Positions 33,095 through 40,648 of a stretch of 64,000 bases of DNA are shown here, piece after piece. How positions within the stretch are numbered: the first letter of the stretch is position 1; the number at the start of each line of letters is the position of its first letter. The notes under the pieces are model-generated. The model did no database searches, was not told the origin of the DNA, and saw nothing but the letters and a program-made list of their open reading frames with translations. The stretch spans positions 4,154,001-4,218,000 of the forward strand of contig OZ220706.1 in the NCBI GenBank assembly GCA_965116695.1, written 5' to 3'. The position numbers and the translations under genes were made by a program. The DNA is from JAJDTT01 sp965116695 (lineage in GTDB: Bacteria; Acidobacteriota; UBA6911; RPQK01; JAJDTT01).

Positions 33095-33675
33095 ACGAGT
33101 TGCGCATCGCTCTCTCGCTGTTCCTGTTGATCATCATCGCTCTGGGAGTCGGGTACTACCTCACCGAGGCGGAGCTGCAACGGCAGCGGAGAGTCGGCAT
33201 GGAGGAGCCGCGGGTTTCGGAGCCGGTCCGCATGCCGTCCCCCTCCGGCTCTTCGTCGCGGGAAATGCGGGTTCGCGTCTTCTTCTGCGCGCCCGGCGCC
33301 ACGGCTCCCGGCGAAGAGTTTCTCGTGTCCGAGGAGCGCACCGTCCTGCAGACAGGTGAGCCGGTGTTCAACGCGCGGCAAATCGTGGACGAACTGATTC
33401 AAGGCCCCGAGGAAGAGGGGACCCCGATCTTTCGGCAAGACGCCACGATTCGGCAGATCTTCGTTCTGGAAGACAAGACGGCGGTGGTGGACGTCAGCCG
33501 CAAGACGGCCGAAAGCCTGGCCGGCGGCATTCGAATGGAGTTGTGCGCCATCCATTCCATCACCCGGTCGCTGGTCGAGAACCTGGAAGAGATCGACCAG
33601 GTCCGGTTCCTGGTGGGCGGCAAGCAGGAACTCACGCTTTCCGGTCACGTTTCCATAGGGGAACCCTTCCTGTAA
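33091..33675 (+). CDS. GerMN-domain protein
   Basis: 194 residues. A single N-terminal membrane segment (IALSLFLLIIIALGVGYYL) anchors a GerMN (sporulation/spore germination-type) domain: VRVFFCAPGA, ELIQGPEEEG, and IFVLEDKTAVVDVS, with the C-terminal SITRSLVENLEEIDQVRFL. The domain is widespread in non-sporulators. Its role is thought to relate to cell wall processes. It overlaps the upstream amidase by ATGA and precedes rph and rdgB. The order gerM-rph-rdgB also exists in Bacillus, so it looks ancestral. There is no sporulation context here. Confidence 0.9.
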   Translation: MNELRIALSLFLLIIIALGVGYYLTEAELQRQRRVGMEEPRVSEPVRMPSPSGSSSREMRVRVFFCAPGATAPGEEFLVSEERTVLQTGEPVFNARQIVDELIQGPEEEGTPIFRQDATIRQIFVLEDKTAVVDVSRKTAESLAGGIRMELCAIHSITRSLVENLEEIDQVRFLVGGKQELTLSGHVSIGEPFL

Positions 33676-33711
33676 CATGGCCCCTTCCGGCCAGAAGGAC
33701 GACTGACAGTG

Positions 33712-34512
33712 ATGAATCGCAGAAACGACGGACGGCTTCCCGACGAGTTGAGGCCGGTGAAAGTCACCACCGGCTTTACCAGGCATGCTGAAGGATCGGT
33801 CCTGATGGAGTGCGGAGACACCCGGGTCATCTGCACGGCAAGCGTCGAGAAGAAAGTCCCCCCCTTCCTGCGGGGAGCGGGCCAGGGTTGGATCACGGCC
33901 GAGTATGGGATGCTTCCCCGGTCGACCCACACCCGTATGATTCGCGAAGTTTCCAAGGGGAAGCTCTCGGGCAGAAGCCAGGAGATTCAGCGCCTGATCG
34001 GCCGGTCGCTGCGGGCGGTCGTAGACCTTCACCTCCTGGGAGAGCGGACCATCTGGTTGGACTGCGACGTGATTCAGGCGGACGGGGGCACCCGCACCAC
34101 CTCCATCACCGGGGCTTTCCTGGCTCTGGCCCTGGCTCTGGATCGGTTGCACCGGGAGCGGACTCTACAGGAGCCGGTTCTCCTGTCTCCCGTGGCCGCG
34201 GTCAGCGTGGGAATCCTGGGAGACGAACCGGTTCTGGATCTGAACTACCGGGAAGATTTCGCCGCCGAAGTGGACATGAACGTGGTCATGACCGGTCAGG
34301 ACGAGTACGTCGAGGTCCAGGGGACCGCCGAAGGAGCCCCGTTCGGCCAGGGCCAACTGGATCGGCTCCTGGAATTGGCCCGCGGCGGAATCCGGCAACT
34401 GATCTCCAGGCAGCGGGCCGTGTTGGAAGACACGACGGAAGATGCCGCCCGCCTGTTCCGGCCCGATCCCGCATCCAATCGTTTTGCGATTCCTGTTGGC
34501 AACTCGAAATAA
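33712..34512 (+). CDS. rph: ribonuclease PH
   Basis: 266 residues from ATG 33712; a GTG immediately before it is an alternative. It is the phosphorolytic 3'-5' exoribonuclease that trims tRNA 3' ends. Family marks are RPVKVTTGFTRHAEGSVL, TRVICTASVE, GWITAEYGMLPRSTHTR, GRSQEIQRLIGRSLRAV, the phosphate-binding DCDVIQADGGTRTTSITGA and EVQGTAEGAPF. The length is normal. It is 36 bases after the GerMN gene and its 3' end overlaps the rdgB frame by ~71 bases if the upstream ATG is used there, or ~29 with the TTG. Confidence 0.97.
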   Translation: MNRRNDGRLPDELRPVKVTTGFTRHAEGSVLMECGDTRVICTASVEKKVPPFLRGAGQGWITAEYGMLPRSTHTRMIREVSKGKLSGRSQEIQRLIGRSLRAVVDLHLLGERTIWLDCDVIQADGGTRTTSITGAFLALALALDRLHRERTLQEPVLLSPVAAVSVGILGDEPVLDLNYREDFAAEVDMNVVMTGQDEYVEVQGTAEGAPFGQGQLDRLLELARGGIRQLISRQRAVLEDTTEDAARLFRPDPASNRFAIPVGNSK

Positions 34513-35071
34513 GGGAAAGGTGGCGGAGGTCCTCCACGCCCTGGGAGGACTCCCGGTCCGGGTGGACCTGTTGCCGGACGATCCCCGGATCCCCGAGCCG
34601 GAAGAAACCGGCCTGACCTTCCGTGAGAACGCGGCGTTGAAGTCTCGCTACTACTCGCGTCTCACGGGTGTCCCCACTCTTTCGGAGGATTCCGGACTGG
34701 CCGTGGAGGTGCTGGACGGACGTCCGGGTGTCCATTCGGCCCGTCTGGCCCCTACCGACGACGAGCGCATCCGCGCACTGCTGAAGCTGATTGCGGAGGC
34801 CGATCCTGAGTGGCCCGGTTCTCGTCCGCGGGCCTGCTTCGTCTCGGCGATGTGCCTGTCCCTGCCGGAGAAGCGCATCCAGGTTCAGGGCGAGGTCTGG
34901 GGACGGATCGTTCCCGAGGCCCGGGGAGCCAACGGCTTCGGCTACGACCCGGTCTTCTTCTATCCGCCGCTGAACCGGACCTTCGCCCAACTCACCATCG
35001 AGCAGAAGAGCCGGATCTCCCATCGGGCCCGGGCGTTGCGGAAGCTTCGGGCCCGCCTCGGGGACCTTTGA
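34442..35071 (+). CDS. rdgB: XTP/dITP diphosphatase (RdgB/HAM1)
   Basis: 209 residues from ATG 34442, or 195 from the in-frame TTG at 34484; the family start (LRFLLATRNKGKVAEV) fits the TTG better. It hydrolyses non-canonical purine triphosphates such as XTP and dITP, keeping them out of nucleic acids. Motifs are the ATRNKGK substrate loop, ETGLTFRENAALKSRYY, LSEDSGLAVEVLDGRPGVHSA and GFGYDPVFF with the Ser/Arg-rich SRISHRARAL at the C-terminus. It overlaps rph, and a dispersed palindrome follows its stop. Confidence 0.96.
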   Translation: MPPACSGPIPHPIVLRFLLATRNKGKVAEVLHALGGLPVRVDLLPDDPRIPEPEETGLTFRENAALKSRYYSRLTGVPTLSEDSGLAVEVLDGRPGVHSARLAPTDDERIRALLKLIAEADPEWPGSRPRACFVSAMCLSLPEKRIQVQGEVWGRIVPEARGANGFGYDPVFFYPPLNRTFAQLTIEQKSRISHRARALRKLRARLGDL

Positions 35072-35077
35072 CGAATG

Positions 35078-35130
35078 TAGGGGCACCCCCCTTGTGGGTG
35101 CCCTTGCCCCTTGTGGGTGCCCTTCTACGT
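35078..35130. repeat. REP-like palindromic element, copy 2
   Basis: GGGCACCC (35081-35088) and GGGTGCCC (35096-35103), then an extra copy of the right arm at 35115-35122, then TACGTCC. It is the inverse of the element at 22798. It sits between convergent rdgB and the thioredoxin-domain gene. Confidence 0.55.
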
Positions 35131-35160
35131 CCCAACCGCGGTCGCTGGGACCGGACGAAT

Positions 35161-37233
35161 TCAGTCCGCCGCCCCGATGGCCTGCTTCAGTTCTTCCGGT
35201 GTCTGAACCGGCCTCCGGCAGACGAAGTTCCGGCAGACGTACGCGGCGGCCCTTCCTTCGATCGGAGTCTTTCCCTGCAAGAGCGGAATCCGGTATCCAA
35301 GGCCGTCGTCCTCTCCTGACGCGACCGCCAGGATCTTGTTGGGCAGGTACTGATCTCTCACCACCTGGACCAGCGGGGCCCGCTGCGTTTCGGTCCCCAC
35401 CACCGCGATCTCGTGAACCGGGCCCAGGTAATGGTCCAGAGCCTGTAGCCAGTAGCCGAACGCCAGCGGGTGGCGTTCCAGGGCCAGGGAGACTCGCCGG
35501 AGCATGCTCTCCGCCTTCTCCAGGAAGTCCGATCGTCCCAGCAGCTTGTGGAGGCGGAGAAGGTTCAGGCAGGAGACGGCGTTCCCGCTGGGGGTGGCAT
35601 TGTCCATGAACTCCTTGTGGCGAATCACCAGGCGTTCGTGATTCCTGGAGGTGAAATGGAAGTCTCCCTGCTCGGCGTCCCAGAAGAGCTCCAACTGGGC
35701 TTCCGTGACTTCGGCGGCGCGGTCCACCCAGACCGGATCGCCGGTGGCCTGGTACAGGGCCAGCCAACCCTCGACCACTTGGGCGTAGTCGTCGAGATAG
35801 CCGTTGAGGCGCGCCCGGCCCATCGTCCAGCTCCGGTGAAGGCGGTTGCCGGTCCACATCTCCGAATAAAGGAATTCCCCGTTCCTCAAGGCGGTCTCCA
35901 GGTACTCCGAACTGTCGAAGGCGAAGGCGGCCTCGGCGAAAGCCGTTAGCATCATGCCGTTCCAGGAAGCCAGGACCTTGTCGTCCAGTCCCGGCCGGAT
36001 CCGCTTCCTCCGGATCGAGAAGAGCCGCCGTCTGGCGTCGGCCAGGAGCCGGTCCAACTCTTCCGGCGCCATCCCCAGACTCCCGGCGTAGGATTCCCGT
36101 TCCAGCCGGGGGTGCAGGATGTTGGAGCCTTCGAAGTTTCCGTGGGCGGTGACGTCGTAGTAGTCGCAGAAGATTCGCGCGGTTTCCGAATCCAGGGCGG
36201 ATTCCACCTCTTCGAGGCTCCAGACGTAGAACTTGCCCTCGTGCCCCTCGCTGTCGGCGTCCTCGGCCGAGTAGAAGCCTCCTTCTTCGTTATCCCACAT
36301 CTCCCGCTGAACGTAACCCAGGGTCTCTTCGACGATCTGCCGGTAGAAACGGTTGCCCGTCAGTTGCCAGGCCTCCAGGTAGGCCCGCGCCAGGAGCCCG
36401 TTGTCGTAGAGCATCTTCTCGAAGTGGGGCACCAGCCAGCGGTCGTCCACCGAGTAGCGGTGGAAGCCGCCGCCCAACTGGTCGTAGATCCCGCCCCGGG
36501 CCATCTCGGTCAGCGTCACGTCGACCATCCGCAGGGCGGAGGTTCGTTCGGTTCTCCTGCAATAGCGCACCAGGAACGCGAGAACCATGGAGCTGGGGAA
36601 CTTGGGGGCTTGCCCGAAGCCTCCCAGGCGATGGTCGAACTGCTGGTAGCAGCGGTCGTGGGCCTGATCCAGGATCCTCGCGTCCAGATCCCCGGGAGAC
36701 AGTCCCCACGAGAAGGCCTCTTCCAGCCGTTGCAGCGTCTGGCTCCGGCCGGCTTCGATCTCCTGGCGGCGGTCCACGAAGGCGTCCCTCACGCCCTGGA
36801 GGATGCGGGCGAAGCCGGGACGCCCGTAGCGGTCTTCGGGAGGAAAGTAGGTTCCTCCGTAGAAGGGGACCAGGTCCGGCGTCAGGAAGACCGTCAACGG
36901 CCAACCGCCGCTCCCGGTGGTCATCTGGACGAAGCTCATGTAGATGGAGTCCACGTCGGGCCGCTCCTCCCGGTCAACCTTGATGTTGACGAATCCCTCG
37001 TTCATCAGGGCGGCGATGCGGTCGTTCTCGAAGGACTCGTGCTCCATGACGTGGCACCAGTGACAGGAGGAGTATCCGATGCTCAGCAGAATGGGCTTGT
37101 CCTCTTCCTTCGCCTTGAACAGAGCCTCGTCACTCCAGGCATGCCAGTCCACCGGGTTGTAGGCGTGCTGGATCAGATAGGGACTGGTTTCGTCAATCAG
37201 CCGGTTGGGGCGGTGTGTGCCGAATGCGGTCAT
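35161..37233 (-). CDS. thioredoxin-domain protein of the YyaL/SPATA20 family (DUF255)
   Basis: 690 residues from ATG 37233. The N-terminal DUF255 thioredoxin-like domain has DETSPYLIQHAYNPVDW and the redox-like SIGYSSCHWCHVM (Cys-His-Trp-Cys), followed by HESFENDRIAALMNEGF and NIKVDREERPDVD. The C-terminal two-thirds is an alpha/alpha-barrel with repeats like GGIYDQLGGGFHRYSVD and WLVPHFEKMLYDN, and resembles mannosylglycerate-type epimerase/hydrolase folds. The family is conserved from bacteria to man, function unsettled. It starts inside the end of queC (41-base overlap) with a GGAGGGAG ribosome site. The GTG-type longer start shown by the open frame was rejected because of that overlap. 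Confidence 0.9.
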   Translation of the reverse strand: MTAFGTHRPNRLIDETSPYLIQHAYNPVDWHAWSDEALFKAKEEDKPILLSIGYSSCHWCHVMEHESFENDRIAALMNEGFVNIKVDREERPDVDSIYMSFVQMTTGSGGWPLTVFLTPDLVPFYGGTYFPPEDRYGRPGFARILQGVRDAFVDRRQEIEAGRSQTLQRLEEAFSWGLSPGDLDARILDQAHDRCYQQFDHRLGGFGQAPKFPSSMVLAFLVRYCRRTERTSALRMVDVTLTEMARGGIYDQLGGGFHRYSVDDRWLVPHFEKMLYDNGLLARAYLEAWQLTGNRFYRQIVEETLGYVQREMWDNEEGGFYSAEDADSEGHEGKFYVWSLEEVESALDSETARIFCDYYDVTAHGNFEGSNILHPRLERESYAGSLGMAPEELDRLLADARRRLFSIRRKRIRPGLDDKVLASWNGMMLTAFAEAAFAFDSSEYLETALRNGEFLYSEMWTGNRLHRSWTMGRARLNGYLDDYAQVVEGWLALYQATGDPVWVDRAAEVTEAQLELFWDAEQGDFHFTSRNHERLVIRHKEFMDNATPSGNAVSCLNLLRLHKLLGRSDFLEKAESMLRRVSLALERHPLAFGYWLQALDHYLGPVHEIAVVGTETQRAPLVQVVRDQYLPNKILAVASGEDDGLGYRIPLLQGKTPIEGRAAAYVCRNFVCRRPVQTPEELKQAIGAAD

Positions 37234-37912
37234 GTTCGAGCTCCCTCCGGTTCTGGTAGATGGTGGGGTCCGGGACTCCCGCCCGGACGAACGCGTTAGC
37301 CCGTTCGTTGCAGGTCCCGCAACTGCCGCAGTGCAGCTCCGCACCCCGGTAGCAGCTCCAGGTCAGATCGTAGGGAACGCCCAGCCGGTTCCCCAGCCGG
37401 ACGATGTCGACCTTGTTCAGGTGTAGAAACGGGGCCGTCAGTTCGATGGGATCGTAGTGGCAAAGGCCGGCGGTTCTGGCCAGAGCCGCGACGAATTCGG
37501 GCCGGCAGTCGGGATAGACCTCGTGGTCTCCGGCATGGGCGGCGTAGGCCACCGTGCCGCATTCGGAAGAGATGGCCCAGGCCAGGGCCACGGCCAGCAT
37601 CAACATGTTCCGGTTGGGAACCACGGTGACCCTCATGCTCTCCGGATCGTATTCGCCCGACGGAATCTCGACGTCCGGGCTGGTGAGGGCGCTCCCCGCC
37701 AGGAATCCCGTGACCGCGGAAAGATCGGCGCTCTTGAAGGAAACCCCCGCTCGAGCGGAGATTTCGGCGGCTGCGCCGAGTTCCTTGCGGTGCCGTTGCC
37801 CGTAGTCGATACCCAGAGCCTGGACGTGGTGTCCCTGGGAGAGAAGCTGATACAGAAGGGTGGTGGAGTCCATCCCTCCCGAAAGCGTCAGAACGACTCG
37901 TTTTCGAATCAC
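37193..37912 (-). CDS. queC: 7-cyano-7-deazaguanine synthase
   Basis: 239 residues, normal length. It converts 7-carboxy-7-deazaguanine to preQ0 with ATP and ammonia, for queuosine synthesis. The PP-loop is LTLSGGMDSTTLLYQL. The zinc cysteines lie in CYRGAELHCGSCGTCNER near the C-terminus, and FLHLNKVDIVRLG and the VPNRNMLMLAVALA motif fit the family. Other queuosine genes (queD, queE, queF) are not in the window. Its end overlaps the thioredoxin-domain gene, so both are probably transcribed together. Confidence 0.97.
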   Translation of the reverse strand: MIRKRVVLTLSGGMDSTTLLYQLLSQGHHVQALGIDYGQRHRKELGAAAEISARAGVSFKSADLSAVTGFLAGSALTSPDVEIPSGEYDPESMRVTVVPNRNMLMLAVALAWAISSECGTVAYAAHAGDHEVYPDCRPEFVAALARTAGLCHYDPIELTAPFLHLNKVDIVRLGNRLGVPYDLTWSCYRGAELHCGSCGTCNERANAFVRAGVPDPTIYQNRRELEHDRIRHTPPQPAD

Positions 37913-37966
37913 GGTCTCCCTTCGCGCAACCGGCCCGTCCAGAGATTAGCACAGGGGAAAGAGGAT

Positions 37967-39574
37967 TCACTTCTTCATGCACCGCTGGATCAAACTGACC
38001 AGGCACCCGGCCGCCAGGCCCACGGGAAGCGATACCGGCAGGATCCACTGAAAGCTGAAATCCACGATTCCGGTCCATTCCGACAACGGAATCCAACCCA
38101 GGTCTTGTGTCATCTGGTTCAGCGACCCCCAGTAGGCCACGCAGGCCGCGGCCAGAAGGGCCGACAGCGAACCGGCGATGACTCCCGGAGCGGTGGAGAA
38201 GGGTACGAATATGGAGAGAAAGAAGAGCAGAAAGAGGGCGCCGACGTACAGGTGAAGGGTTCGTTGCGCGATTTCCACGAAGTTGCCCGGCACGTTTCCG
38301 ACCAGGAACGAGGAGCCCAGGACCACGATCAATCCGATGGCGAGAGCCAGTCCCTGCGAGAGCCGGACTCGCGCGATTTCACTCAGGGCGCGCCGCCGGA
38401 ACCGGCCGAAGAAATCGGTCATCACCACCGCCGTGAGTGAGTTGACGCCGGAGTCGACGCTCGACATGGCCGCGGCGAAGAGGCCGGAGATCACGAGGCC
38501 CGATATGCCGATGGGGAGCAGGTGAACGATGTAGTAGGGGAACACTCGATCGGCATCGACGCCCGCGGGCAGGAGCTCCGGACGAGCCTCGAAGAACCCC
38601 AGCAGTGAGAAGGCCACCAGGGCCAGAATCACGTTCACCAGGATGCCGGCGAACGAATTCAGCAGAAAGGATCGCCGCGCCTCCTTGACGTCCCGAACCG
38701 ACATGAAGCGTTGGACCGCCGTCTGATCGCCCCCGGCGGTGCAGACCCACCAGAGGGTTCCCGACACGATGGACCAGAACGCCGTGACCCGGACGTTGGG
38801 ATCCAGGCTGAACAGGGGTTGAGTGTCCCAGGCCGGGCTCCATTCGGTGGGGAACCAACCGAATCCTCCGAGGCGAACCGTCACCGTGATCACCACCAGC
38901 AGCGCTCCGCCGCACAAGAGGCAGAACTGCAGGAAGTCGGTGATGACCACGGCCCGCAGACCGCCGAAGGACGCATAGGTGATGGCCACGGCTCCGATCA
39001 CCAACGCCACGTACGGAAGCTTGTCCTGCTCGAGACCCAGCATCAGGAGCATGGCTTGAGCGCTCAGGTGGATGAGCAGCGACATCCAGGTCAACCGGAG
39101 CATGATGAACAGGACGGCTCCCGCCAGCCGGACGCTCAAGCCCTTTTTCTGCTCCAGCAGTTCGTAGGCGCTGATCAGACGAAAGCGCATGTAGGCCGGG
39201 ACGATCAGGTAGCCGACGATGAGGTAGTAGAAGGGGATCGAGAGAGACGAAGTCAGGATGGCGGGCCCCTTGCCGTAGACTTCGCCCGGTGTGGCCAGGA
39301 AGGAGATGGTGCTGAACAGGGTCACGAACATGGAGACCCCGATGAGCCCCGGGTTCATGGTCCGGTTGCCCACGAAGTACTCGTCCAGGCTCTTCTGGCG
39401 CCTCCGGTAGTACCAGCCCAGGGAGATCATCCCCAGGGCGTAGGCGGCGATGATGACGCCGTCGATCCAGTGCAGGCCGCTGCCGGCGAAGCCGGCCGCC
39501 GCCGCGCCGGCCTCCGTCTGACCCAGAACTTGCCCCATGGACAGGGTTGCGGCCGTCAGGAACCACTTCATCAT
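37967..39574 (-). CDS. sodium:solute symporter (SSS family), copy 1
   Basis: 535 residues from ATG 39574, with about 13 hydrophobic segments. The SSS fold is seen in LDEYFVGNRTMNPGLIGVS, IVGYLIVPAYMRFRLISAYELL, the GGDQTAVQRFMSVRD motif and SGLFAAAMSSVDSGVNS, the last being the sodium-site helix with Ser/Asp. It imports a solute with sodium. The extended N-terminus in the longer open frame was rejected because it has no good start before the Met-Met. It lies 54 bases after queC (upstream of it in transcription) and 29 bases from the PhyH gene, which could share its transcript. Substrate unknown; a second symporter is at 59920-61533. Confidence 0.93.
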   Translation of the reverse strand: MMKWFLTAATLSMGQVLGQTEAGAAAAGFAGSGLHWIDGVIIAAYALGMISLGWYYRRRQKSLDEYFVGNRTMNPGLIGVSMFVTLFSTISFLATPGEVYGKGPAILTSSLSIPFYYLIVGYLIVPAYMRFRLISAYELLEQKKGLSVRLAGAVLFIMLRLTWMSLLIHLSAQAMLLMLGLEQDKLPYVALVIGAVAITYASFGGLRAVVITDFLQFCLLCGGALLVVITVTVRLGGFGWFPTEWSPAWDTQPLFSLDPNVRVTAFWSIVSGTLWWVCTAGGDQTAVQRFMSVRDVKEARRSFLLNSFAGILVNVILALVAFSLLGFFEARPELLPAGVDADRVFPYYIVHLLPIGISGLVISGLFAAAMSSVDSGVNSLTAVVMTDFFGRFRRRALSEIARVRLSQGLALAIGLIVVLGSSFLVGNVPGNFVEIAQRTLHLYVGALFLLFFLSIFVPFSTAPGVIAGSLSALLAAACVAYWGSLNQMTQDLGWIPLSEWTGIVDFSFQWILPVSLPVGLAAGCLVSLIQRCMKK

Positions 39575-39603
39575 GCGTTGAGTAACCTGGTTCGGGATTC
39601 CGG

Positions 39604-40401
39604 CTATTCGGCCACCCAGTGACGGTAGAGCGGCTTGACCTGCTCCGGCAGCGACTCGTAGACCGGCGCCGGAACCGGAACCTGCTCGTTTTCGTGTCCT
39701 CCCGTCTCGTCCACCATTTGCGTGCGCTCGATGGAGCCGGGTCGCAGGATATCGACGTTGAGCCACCAGGGAGCGTAGCGCACCGCCATTCCAACGCGGG
39801 GACGGCCGCTCCGATTGGCGGCCGTGGAGTGCCAGAGCCGGCTGTCGAAGATCAGCACGCTGCCGGCCCGTCCGGCGGCGTGGATCTCGGTGGGATACGC
39901 CCGCGTGGGATCGACGCCGTTGCCGCCGGTGGGGTTGTTGGAGGAGCGGTGGCTCCCTGGCACGACCAGGGTTCCCCCGGTCTCCGCCGAGAAGGAGGAA
40001 AGCATCCAGATGGTGGTGAGGTGGGCGACCATGTCGGGATACGGCGCCGGGATGTGGCCGGCGCTGTTCTGGTTGAAGGGCCAGTCGGCGTGCCAGCGGC
40101 CCCGCTCATTCCCCGGATAGTTGATGATGGCCGTGGTGAAGGAGATCCGGACCGGCTTCCCCAGGAGGGCTTCGGCGATGTCCAGGATTCTCCGGTCGGC
40201 GAGATAGGGGCTGAAGGACTGATCGAAGGCCAGAAGCCCGGTCCGGGCGCCCACGCCCTGAACGCTGACGGACCCGCCGCTGGACTCCACCGCCGATTGG
40301 ACGCTCCGGCGGATGTCGCCGACTCGGGACTCAGGGATGATCCCATCCAGGACGCACCATCCGTCCAACTTCAAGTGGTGCAGTGATTTATCCAGGCTCA
40401 T
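39604..40401 (-). CDS. phytanoyl-CoA dioxygenase (PhyH) family protein
   Basis: 265 residues of the Fe(II)/2-oxoglutarate dioxygenase fold. The iron ligands appear as His104 and Asp106 in RWHADWPFN and His191 in RLWHST; Arg202 in SGRPRVGMAVRYA probably binds 2-oxoglutarate. The substrate is unknown, since the family also hydroxylates many small molecules. It is the first gene of a two-gene unit with the symporter, suggesting that a transported compound is oxidised, for example a methylated or hydroxylated acid. No export signal. The 247 bases upstream hold a short perfect hairpin at 40545. Confidence 0.9.
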   Translation of the reverse strand: MSLDKSLHHLKLDGWCVLDGIIPESRVGDIRRSVQSAVESSGGSVSVQGVGARTGLLAFDQSFSPYLADRRILDIAEALLGKPVRISFTTAIINYPGNERGRWHADWPFNQNSAGHIPAPYPDMVAHLTTIWMLSSFSAETGGTLVVPGSHRSSNNPTGGNGVDPTRAYPTEIHAAGRAGSVLIFDSRLWHSTAANRSGRPRVGMAVRYAPWWLNVDILRPGSIERTQMVDETGGHENEQVPVPAPVYESLPEQVKPLYRHWVAE

Positions 40402-40544
40402 GATTCATGTCCGAGGGTTATTCGCAACGTCGCAACTCCACAAAGATAACATGGAGGGAGTCTCTGGGAGGGTCAGGAGGGGGAGTTTCCTGTCGCCCCG
40501 GCTTCTTCTTTGATGCCATGCTGTTCGGTGTCCGGAAAGTGTAT

Positions 40545-40559
40545 GGGGACTCTGTCCCC
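40545..40559. repeat. perfect hairpin of the GGGGAC-GTCCCC type
   Basis: GGGGAC (40545-40550), loop TCT, GTCCCC (40554-40559). It lies between the divergent PhyH gene and the end of the fusion gene, and is the best copy of the dispersed element also seen at 15940 and, weaker, 12629. Confidence 0.45.
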
Positions 40560-40648
40560 CCTGACCTCCCCTTTCGGCGACAGGAAAGTCGCCGCTCCCA
40601 TCAGCGCGTCGGTACATATTGGATATGGCGGATCCTGGGCGTGAACGA